From: Gnetum montanum
Lineage: Eukaryota > Streptophyta > Gnetopsida > Gnetales > Gnetaceae
Direction of reading: 5' to 3'
Length of the DNA: 64,000 nucleotides
Assembly: GCA_015680685.1 (NCBI GenBank)
Contig: MNCI01010715.1
Coordinates: 129,787 to 193,786 of the forward strand
Below the pieces are notes generated by a model that was given only the letters and a program-made list of their open reading frames with translations, searched no databases and was not told the origin of the DNA. Of this stretch, positions 56,158-64,000 are shown piece by piece. Every line of letters begins with the position of its first letter. Position 1 is the first letter of the stretch. Position numbers and translations under genes: made by a program.

Positions 56158-57160
56158 ATGGAGCATGCATTTCTTAAGAATGGAAAACTGGTAATCATTA
56201 ATGCTAAGATCTCTCCTCAACAAAAAGAAAGACTACTAAAGATGGTAAATAAATGGTCAAAAGCCTTTGCTTGGTCATATCCTAAATTAACTAGAATAGA
56301 TCCTAGGATATGCCAACATATAATTTACACTGACCCCTCTATGAATCCTTGACGACAATCACAAAGATGACTGAACCCAAAGCTTTAAGTAAGTAGTTAA
56401 AGAAGAAATTGAACAACTTTTGAAGGCTAGGTTCATCTATCCCATTGTTGACAGTGAATGGGTTAGTCCATTGGTCATTATGTCTAAAAAAGATGGTAAA
56501 TGGAGGATGCGTATAGACTTTAGGCTACTAAATATGGCAACATTTAAAGACCATTTTCCATTACCATTCATTGACCACCATTGCAAGGCATTGTTATTAT
56601 AATTTTCTGGATGGTTACAGTGGGTATAATCAAATTCAAATAGCACCAGAGGACCAAGCCAAAAATACATTTACAAGTCCTTGGGGGACATTTGCATATA
56701 GGCAAATGTCGTTTGGCTTGTGCAATGCTCCAACAATATTTCAATGTTTAGTTCTCAGTATATTTCAGCAGCAAATAGAAAATGGTGTGGAGGTTTTTAT
56801 GGATGATTTCTCCACCTCCAAAGTGGACTTTGATCAAGCATTAGACCGATTAGAACAAGTACTAAAATGATGTGTTGAAACCAACCTAAGGCTCAATTGG
56901 TAGAAAAGCCATTTAATGGTCCAAGAGGGCATCATATTAGGGCATAAAATTTCACAAACATGGATAGAGGTAGATCCTAAAAAAATTGAAGTCATCTAAG
57001 GAATCACTCGTCAACCTAAAACTATAAAAGACATCTGATCATTCCTTGGACATACTAGCTATTATAGATGCTTCATCAAGAAGTTTTTAAAGATTGAAAA
57101 ACCATTAGTAGAATTAACAAAGAAGGATGTACTCTTTGAATGGACCAAGGAATGTGAGCT
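56158..57160 (+). pseudogene. Element E reverse transcriptase
   Basis: The blocks are in canonical order across three frames. KAFAWSYPKLTRIDPRICQH (about 56258) is the upstream linker. FIYPIVDSEWVSPLVIMSKK and DGKWRMRIDFRLLN (56430-56530) form the fingers, followed by DHFPLPFID. FLDGYSGYNQIQIAPEDQAK (56604-56663), FAYRQMSFGLCNAPTIFQ and the catalytic VFMDDFS (56792-56812; both Asp kept) form the palm. KISQTWIEVDPKKIEVI and FLGHTSYYRCFIKK (57040-57080) form the connection. Breaks occur at about 56352, 56600 and 56870. Confidence 0.88.
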
Positions 57161-57173
57161 AGCTTTCCAAACC

Positions 57174-57596
57174 TTGAAGAAAAATATCGTAGAAACACCC
57201 ATTCTACAAGCTCTTGACTGGTCTAGACTATTCTATATAATGACTGATGCATCCAATTTTCCTTCAGGGGCTATACTTGCACAATTAGATGACCAAAAAT
57301 GTCCCTATTACATTCATTGTGCAAGTCAAAGTATTATCGGTGCACAACTCAACTATACCACGATAGAAAAAAAGTTAAAGGTTGTGGTGTTTTCACTAGA
57401 AAAATTTAGGCACTATGTATTAGGCTATAAGGTATTTGTACACATAGATCATAGTGTGACTCGGTTCCTTATGAATAAATCAATGGTGAGCCCTCATGTC
57501 ATACAATGGCTTGTGATCTTGCAAGAGTTCAATATCATGATAATAGATCATAAAGTCACCAAGAATGTTGTTGTTGATCATTTATCTCGGTTATGA
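57174..57596 (+). pseudogene. Element E RNase H (open frame)
   Basis: An open 140-codon stretch contains LFYIMTDASNFPSGAILAQ with the first catalytic Asp, YTTIEKKLKVVVFSLEKF with the catalytic Glu, and VFVHIDHSVTRFLMNK with the third acidic residue. It ends VVVDHLSRL, the usual RNase H-integrase border of Ty3/gypsy elements. It would degrade the RNA strand of the RNA-DNA hybrid. As a domain it appears intact, although its polyprotein is broken. Confidence 0.87.
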
Positions 57597-57599
57597 TGG

Positions 57600-58960
57600 G
57601 ACAACAAAGAGGATGAATATCCAATTTTCGATCACTTTCCTGATGAAATCCTATTTGCAAGTGTAATAAATAATCAATCACCCATAGATAAAAATTGGTA
57701 TAGTAGCATTCTTAATTATCGTCTCAACAAGAAACACCACAAGGGCTCGATGTTAGAAAGAAACAACAGTTACTCCACCAAGTCAAACATTTCATGGAAA
57801 TCAACAAACACCTTTACAAGGTGTGTCCCAATGGCTTGGTCCAATGGTATGTTCCTGACATAGATCAATTACAAGTTCTCTAAGATGCTCATGAGGGCCC
57901 TTGTGGGGGTTATTATGTTGAGAGATGAACAACCATTAAAATCTTGCTTGCAGGATATTATTGGCATACATTATTTCAGGACGCCCATCATTTTGTCCAA
58001 TCTTGTGACTGTTGCCAATGCGATGGGGGAATGACTACTAAAATAGAGGGTCCACAACAATGGATTCAACCTTTAGAACCCTTCAATATATGGGGTATTG
58101 ATTTATGAGGCCTATTACACCAATGTCTAATGGAAAAGCATACATTGTTGTTGCTATTGACTATTTCAAAAAATGGGTAGAAGTAGCCACCGTTATTGAC
58201 TGTACATCATCTACTGCTACAAGATTTGTTTAACAACAAATCATAAATAGGTTTTTCATGCCTCGTGCATTTATTTTTGACAATGGTACACATTTTACAT
58301 GTGTGACTTTTTGGAAGTTGATGCAATGCTTAGGAGTTGAGCATAAACTTACACCATATCATCCTCAAGCAAATGGTCAAGCCAAAGTCACCAATAGGAA
58401 GATCACAAAAATATTGACATGAACCATTAGCAAATATAGGTGAGACTGGAGCACCAAGCTAAACGATGCTCTTTGGGCCTACTGCTCCACGTGGAAACTC
58501 CCTATAGGCTACTCTCCCTCTCCCTATAAGTTAGTGTATGGTAAACTTCCAACACTTCCTATCCAAGCTGAGCTCCATACACTATCTATAGCATATGACC
58601 TTAACCTTGACCTCAGTCTAGCATAGAAAGAATGGTTAAAGAATCTTAACTTACTAGATGAAAACTAGTTAGTTGTCCTGTCATCCAATGAATTTGACAA
58701 GGCCTTCAACAAACAATAGCATGACATAAGAATTAGAAAAGTAATATACCAACTAGAATATAGGATTTTTTTATTGGAATTCCACACATGTGCCACAATG
58801 AACTAAATTTCAAATGCTATGGGAAGGACCTTATATCATTCATGAAACTTTTCCTTCAAGGGCCATGATTATCTATAAACCTAAAAGCCAAAATAAGAAA
58901 TTATTGGTCAACATCCAACAAAAAAAACCTTTCCATCAGCCTAAAATGGCCAGTACTAAC
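57600..58960 (+). pseudogene. Element E integrase (broken)
   Basis: The HHCC region (about 57880-58030) retains DAHEGPCGGYYVER and SCDCCQCDGG. The core (58085-58420) shows GID before a stop, PITPMSNGKAYIVVAIDYFKKWVEVAT, FIFDNGTHF and HPQANGQAKVTNRKI. The Glu expected in the GQxE block is Lys (58376-58390), and the core is split by two stops. The C-terminal part has KLPIGYSPSPYKLVYGK and WEGPYIIHETFPSRAMIIYK (58817-58875). Compare C, where the Glu is kept. Confidence 0.84.
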
Positions 58961-59013
58961 ACTACCTTTGTTAATGGACAACCTTTCTCATTATTTTGGA
59001 TCTCCTCCTTCCA

Positions 59014-59031
59014 ACTTAGTCATGGGGGAGA
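59014..59031 (+). other. Polypurine-tract-like copy after integrase in E
   Basis: CTTAGTCATGGGGGAGAT repeats the 11-13 bases that precede the real 3' PPT at 60953-60966. It lies just past the end of integrase. Confidence 0.65.
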
Positions 59032-60957
59032 TGGCCACCAATGCTAACTATTCTAAGTCCTCAGTTTCTTTTGTCCTTTTTGTTTTACACATTTTTCATA
59101 TTTACTTATATTTATTTTACACCATCATTAACATTTTTACTATTTCTTTCTTTGTTATATTTTGTTTGATTTTTTTTCTCACTCGTCATATAATAAGTGC
59201 TCATGACGGTGGATTATACTATAATAGTGTTGCTTGCTAATGTTTGGTTTTTATTTTTGACTTTTAATGTTGATACTAAGATATGGTGTCTTTTGATAAA
59301 ACACGTAATGAGTCCATGTCATCCATTCATCCATCAACTCTATGGTCTCCCTTTATTTTGGAAATGTGTTGTCCCTTTTTTCTAATCAAACCTATTAATG
59401 AATTTGTGACTTGGTATTCTTCAAACCAAGGAAAGATTCAAATGGATTGAAAAGGGTGTGACCTCAAGGGGATTTGATGCATTTGTGTTGGCTATTCTCT
59501 TAGGTACTTGGATGTTTTTCATAGGTTTTTTGCCATTACACTGTCAACTAATATCAAGAATTTGAATGAATCAAATAAGTCTTTGCATGGTGTGGTTCTC
59601 ACAAAAGAGAAAAAGAAGAGTTGGTGGGAATTCAAAGCACACCCCTTAGACATAATAAAGGAACATGGGCTACAAGCACTTGTTATGACACTAGAAAGAC
59701 ATGTTACCCATGCCTAAAGGTTCCCTCTAACTAAGGCCCTTTCTCACTTCCTACTTCTCTATTCTTCTCTTTTTGGAATGGTGATGGCTCTATGGAAGCA
59801 TTCTTGCTGCTTTAGGAGGATGGGTTGGTAAAGTGTGTTGATGCAAGGTCACTGGATGTGGTTAGTTTGAATTTGGATTTGAACTAAATTTTATTAAGTC
59901 ACCTTAACCACATAATACACAAGGAACTTTACACAAACTTAACTTTGGGATTTCATTCCATTCTCTCTTCTCTTTCCATATTACTTCCCATATTCTACCT
60001 CATTGCCAATTTTATGATTAGTCTATATCTTGGTCGATGCATTGTTATTCTTTGGTAAATTTTTATGGGTGAATTCTTAACTATTGTCTCCATATGTCAT
60101 TCCTAGAGCCTATGGACTCTTTGGTTTGTGGGTTTGTCAAGGCATAAAGGGCATGAGCCTGCTTTAAGGAGGACCCACTAGCATTCCTTTTTGATGCAAT
60201 TGTTAAGTTCTTTCCCTTAAACATTTGTTGCAATCAGCTATTTCTCATTTCACCCCATTTATAACATCTGTTTTTCTCTACCCTTCTATGCATTTTTATT
60301 GGCTTCATCATTGTTATTGCTCTTATCTTCCTTTCTCTTTCATTTTCCATCCTATTACTACCTGAGGTTTGCTCTTAGTTGTGGGCACCTGTCGCAAATT
60401 TTTCCATTCCATTACTTATCTCACCCCTACACCTTAGGTAGTGATCACTTACAAACCTCTAACCTAGTATCTGCCATACTCACAACCTAGCGAATGTGCT
60501 TCATATTGAGGCAAGGTATCAACTGCATTATATCTTATCTATCCTTACTAATTCGTGATTGCGTTGTGTGTGTAGATGGCGATCACATGAATAATGAACT
60601 AGGATAGGAGGAAGCACTAAGGATGAACTGGAGCAAGAGCATTTACGTAAGAAATAAGCTTGGTCATGTGGCCATGGATGAACAACAGTGTGCACATTTT
60701 TGACATTGGCAGCAACACACCTCATTTTCTTTTCTCTCTCTCTCTCTCTTCAAGTTGTCAAATGAGGGTCTAGATGTCATCTATGTACAGTGTTCACCAC
60801 AATGGTTCTGAAAACCAATGCTATAATACATTTGTCGATCCATTCACTAGGCACTTTGAGTTTGTCATTCCATGTCACCATCAGTTGTCATTCAATCAAT
60901 AATCCCATACCTTCCCAATATTTTGTAAGGAATTTGAGGACAAGTTTTCATTTAGTC
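59032..60957 (+). other. Element E conserved non-coding tail
   Basis: It holds a T-rich stretch (59060-59185), GGTGTGACCTCAAGGGGA (59453), TCTTTGCATGGTGTGGTT (59580), CCCCTTAGACATAATAAAGG (about 59643), and GACATGTTACCCATGCCTAAAGG (59698-59720). A short (CT)n run is at about 60727-60749. TTGAGGACAAGTTTTCA lies before the PPT. The open frames here (for example 60299-60490) are low-complexity chance frames. No third ORF and no U3-like internal cassette are present. Confidence 0.7.
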
Positions 60958-60966
60958 ATGGGGGTA
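60958..60966 (+). other. Element E 3' polypurine tract
   Basis: ATGGGGGTA directly precedes the LTR start TGATGAGTCCCG. Confidence 0.88.
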
Positions 60967-61798
60967 TGATGAGTCCCGATATTGGGCCCTTGATATCAAA
61001 TATGCGATATCAGAGATGCCAAAGCAATATCAAGCATGCAATGTTGGGACTTGTCTCATTGCCTATAAATAAGAGATAGCAGCACTTGGTTTCACATTAG
61101 TTTTTAGTCCCTTAGCCGAATTCTTATAGTTTTTCTATTCTAAAGTTAGAATTATTTCTAAGTGCCCGCAATAGGAGTCATAAAGTGAATAAATCTTTAT
61201 TCGAGCATTGTGTACCTGAGCAAACCTTATGTTTGGAAATAAAGATGAACTTTGTGATAAACCTTGTAACATTTAGAATAGCTTAATTATTGCATTAAGT
61301 GTTATTTATTGTTATTTGATGTTCTCATTAGTGAATCAATGTTATTTCTATTGAACTATTAATCATCAATGAATTAGCACAATCAACACGACCACTCCGA
61401 GCATATGTGGGAACACTTGGTAACCCAGTAATGACTAGCGTTTGGTAATTCCAATAGTGTTACACTAGTTCAGGATGTATCTGAAGAGTGGGAATGGATG
61501 CTGGTGTTAGGACTAGTTAGAGAATAGTTAACTAGTTAAATCAAATTATTTATTAAATTCCCTTATTTCTCCCTTTTAAGCATCAAGAACATAAAACATA
61601 AAATAATAAAAATCACATACCTTGAGTTTACTTAACCATACAATTGAGCCTTACAAGTAAGCTTGGGAAGACAACGACCGCATAACTCATCCTTCTTCTG
61701 CGTAGGTGCATAAGTACTTAATCCTTGGAGTTCGATCGGATCAAATGTGAACGCTTGCATTCATATGGTTGGGTGTAGGGGTACCTCGCTGCTCATCA
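60967..61798 (+). repeat. Element E 3' LTR
   Basis: It starts TGATGAGTCCCGATATTGGG and ends GCTCATCA. TATAAATA is near 61063-61070. U3 carries GATATTGGGCCC, GATATCAAATATGCGATATC and AATATCAAGCATGC. It retains the roughly 236 bp (about 61450-61685) missing from the 5' LTR. Confidence 0.92.
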
Positions 61799-62960
61799 AT
61801 GCTTATTAGAGAAGGGAAGATGAAGATTCATTAAAGGAGGTACTTTAATAAAATACTTTATTAATCCAAAAATCCATTTCAAACATTAAGATAAAGGTAG
61901 AAAAATTGTGGGATTTAATGGATGAAAAATTCATAATTGCATTAATAATAGTGAAGGAGAAAATAGAGTAGACCCTTGCAAGAGACAATAATAAGAGAAT
62001 AAAAAGAATATAAAGAAGAACTTATACATGTAAAAAATCAAAGTTATTGTAGTAGAGGAAGTTGTTGACTGAAATTCAACAGATGATGATGATGGATGTA
62101 ACTTATGCTAGTATGAACATCCTAAGGGATGTTTCTTGATCATGTCACATTGATAAGAGTTAGAAGTAGACTTTCTAAAACCAAGTTCATCAAAAAGTAA
62201 ATGCCTAGGAGAATACATTGTCCACAAGGTAATTATAAGTAGTTCTACAACCAATAGTATTATCCAAGTGAGGCTCCTCCTTAGCCTTAATAGCAATATT
62301 GTCAGTAGTGATAGAACCCATAATCATGGGTGATGCCACCACCAAGGTAATAGTATTTATATAGGTAGCCAGATCCATGTGGATACTATGTCCAAAAACC
62401 TATTTTTCTTAGTGGTGTAGCTACTCAAACCCGTTCATCCCACTCCTACTATCCATTACATTACCATTTACCTTTCACAACTTGAGTTGACTCATACTCT
62501 TATTCTTCTCAATCATCTCCCATGAATCCTTACTTATCACACACTTCTCTTCTTGTAGTGCTACTTCTACTAATGCAAGATGAAATCCTACCACAAACAC
62601 AACAAAAGAATGTCACAAAAGTTGTTAATAAGTGGGTAGATGGTACTTCAAGTGGTTTCGAGTGCAAGCCTTATAAATAAAAGTTTTTATTATACCTGTC
62701 AATCCACTAAAGGCAATGTAATTATTTATGGCTATGGGCCCTACTTCAAGTCCAACATCCTCTAGTCCCTCAAATGAGCTACCTTTAAATAAAAACTTAA
62801 ATATAAAGATTGTCATGGTAACCCATGCTATAGTCAATTGGATAAAAGTATGTGTTGTTCCAAAAAATAAATAGATCCTAGAACTCTCTTAATTTACTTA
62901 CAAATTGTAGGAAATTTGCCATGCAAAGCCTTATTAGACATAGATGTTAAAGTCAACCTT
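61799..62960 (+). pseudogene. Element F gag, second part, and start of protease
   Basis: It resumes after E with the second ATGCT (61799-61803). KVEKLWDLMDEKFIIALI-like coiled sequence (61890-61960), a zinc-knuckle-like block (62090-62140; GCNLC, stop, YEHPKGCF) and the Tyr/Pro/Ser-rich C-terminus (62180-62620) follow. Then comes VMVTHAIVNW-type border sequence. LPCKALLDIDVKVNLE at about 62915-62959 is the protease active-site block, with Asp kept and Ser-Gly lost. LTR H cuts it at 62960. The rest of F lies outside the window. Confidence 0.7.
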
Positions 62961-64000
62961 GAAACACCCTAAATTTTCAAGGCATTCTTGCTTCACCAGG
63001 TTCATGGAATTCAGGTAGCGTCATGGCAGTTTGGTAGGAAATGGATGCTCTAAGTTTAGATTGTCCAGTTTGGCAAGTTTTCTACTTCCAATGTTGATAG
63101 ACCCAATGGACTCTCTAGCCTATCCACTTGGGTAGTTCATCTAGCTAGCAGTCTACTCAGAAGCAATGCGTGGGGTTGTCGGCAGTGCTCAAGCTGCGCA
63201 AAATAGTTCGGTAAGTTTTCTAGTTAAGTGGTTTGCTACGCTACGCTCCGCTATGTAGCGTAGCAGGCCTCAAAAGATAGTTTCTCAAGCGACCAAACTG
63301 TTGCAAGACGAAGTGCTATGCTATGATACGCTACGCAGCATAGCACAACATAGCAAAAGCAAAACAGGAAGGCCCAGCTTACTTATTGATTTCAATTGTA
63401 CTCAACAAGCACCTTTAGCCTTCAAAACCAGTTGCTTCGCTTAATTTCAAGTCTTTTAGCAAAGCTCCTCTCACTAGAAAAGTAGCAGATTAAGCAAAAA
63501 GCAGGCTATGTTGGCTGCTATGCTACGAAGCATAGCACAGCATAGTGATAGTGTAAGAACCACAAAAAGTGTCTTAGAATGTAGGATCAGCAAGTTGAAA
63601 GGCTTCATATCACAGAGAACAAAGGTTGTAGATTGTCAGCATGATTTTCAAACAAACATTTGCAATGCAAATTGTAGTTAATGTTAGCTGCATTACTATG
63701 CTACACTATGTAGCATAGCATAGCGTACCAAACATGCAAAACCAGTTTCTGGAACATGCAATTAACTCCAACGTAAATTTCTTCTTTGAACTAGTGGCTA
63801 CGCTATGCTACACTACATAGCGTATCACAGCGTAGCAAACAACCACACTATGCTAACATGCTACGCTCCACAGTGTAGCACAGCGTAGCAAGCGGGTGGG
63901 CATAGCACAGTGCAACAAGCAGCTACGCTACGCTAACAGGCTATGCTCCACAGCATAGCAGCCGGCTATGCTACATCATTGCGATTCACTCCTTGTTTGC
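62960..64000 (+). repeat. LTR H: start of an LTR (chromovirus-like end) rich in hairpin motifs, truncated by the window
   Basis: It begins TGAAACACCCTAAATTTTC, like the TGTAACACCC starts common in plant chromovirus LTRs, and interrupts F's protease. It is more GC-rich than its surroundings. From 63231 it contains at least seven imperfect inverted repeats of GCTACGCTA/TAGCGTAGC type. No TATA box, PBS or right end was reached. The orientation (+) rests on the TG start. Confidence 0.55.
63231..63965. repeat. Array of GCTACGCTA/TAGCGTAGC inverted repeats
   Basis: Hairpin 1 has arms TGCTACGCTAC (63234-63244) and GTAGCGTAGCA (63255-63265), 11 bp perfect with a 10-base loop. Hairpin 2 has TGCTATGCT (63314-63322) and AGCATAGCA (63337-63345). 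Hairpin 3 has TGCTATGCT (63516-63524) and AGCATAGCA (63529-63537) with a 4-base loop. Further copies lie near 63695-63725, 63797-63835, 63845-63890 and 63918-63970. Spacing is irregular, about 70-200 bp, and closer towards the right. Confidence 0.85.

Larger units (their letters stand above)
52089..61798 (+). mobile_element. Element E: complete Athila-like retrotransposon with gag and pol, nested in F
   Basis: It is bounded by a perfect ATGCT duplication. The 5' LTR is 596 bp with an internal deletion; the 3' LTR is 832 bp. PBS, gag, protease, RT, RNase H, integrase, conserved tail and a PPT of CATGGGGGTA are all present in canonical order. This is the most complete pol in the window. Stops, frameshifts and changed catalytic residues show it is inactive. 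The LTRs are roughly 87% identical by eye over aligned parts. Unlike C and D it has no third ORF. Confidence 0.92.

Noticed and set aside
60299-60490. Ser/Leu/Phe-rich open frame resembling a signal peptide
   Set aside because: It lies in E's T-rich non-coding tail, has no counterpart in the other tails, and its composition explains the hydrophobicity.
63231-63965. CRISPR-like array
   Set aside because: Repeats are palindromic, of unequal length and spacing, with no uniform spacers, and the window is clearly plant retrotransposon DNA.

Overview
This window looks like gene-poor, AT-rich heterochromatin from a land plant, probably an angiosperm with a large genome. I found no host gene, tRNA, rRNA or CRISPR array. 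Almost everything supportable is retrotransposon. The main type is a Ty3/gypsy group of Athila-like architecture: an LTR ending in CTCATCA, then a primer-binding site close to the 3' end of tRNA-Asp, then a Ser/Arg-rich gag, protease, RT/RNase H, integrase, and a long non-coding tail ending in a catGGGGGta polypurine tract. There are also Ty1/copia Sirevirus-type pieces and L1-like LINE fragments. All coding sequences are broken by stops, frameshifts, deletions or nested insertions, so they are annotated as pseudogenes.

Layout. (1) 1-12370: element A (+), gag-only, with the 5' LTR cut by the window edge. Its 3' LTR is split by element B (-; 5733-11589), a complete pol-less element with a 5-bp target duplication CCATC. 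(2) 12371-31253: element C (+), gag-PR-RT-RH-IN plus an extra third ORF. Its RT is split by S (-; 16343-22382), a gag-only Sirevirus-like element with near-identical 5-bp flanks. (3) 30458-41424: element D (+), gag-PR, no RT/IN, plus the same third ORF. One LTR (30458-31253) serves as both the 3' LTR of C and the 5' LTR of D. A minus-strand LTR (G) and an 830-N gap interrupt D's gag. (4) 41425-49640: unassigned sequence and LINE debris, with a minus LTR (I) inside the LINE zinc-finger region and a diverged plus-strand Sirevirus LTR (S2). (5) About 49640-62959: element F (+), split by complete element E (+; 52089-61798; TSD ATGCT), which has the best-preserved pol. (6) 62960-64000: the start of another LTR (H), packed with GCTACGCTA/TAGCGTAGC hairpins and running off the window.

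The most unusual signal is in C and D. Downstream of pol, or of the pol deletion, both carry a conserved tail. Next comes a cassette resembling a second U3 promoter (repeated GATATTGG-type motifs and a TATA stretch), then another copy of the TTAGTCATGGGGGA polypurine motif, and then a long sense-strand third ORF. That ORF has an N-terminal region resembling the plant-transposon-protein domain and a long coiled-coil C-terminus. In C the coiled coil carries an in-frame 777-bp tandem duplication. A second theme is that several LTR families here have their own short, often palindromic motif repeated upstream of the TATA box.

LTR divergences are estimates by eye. No database searches were possible.
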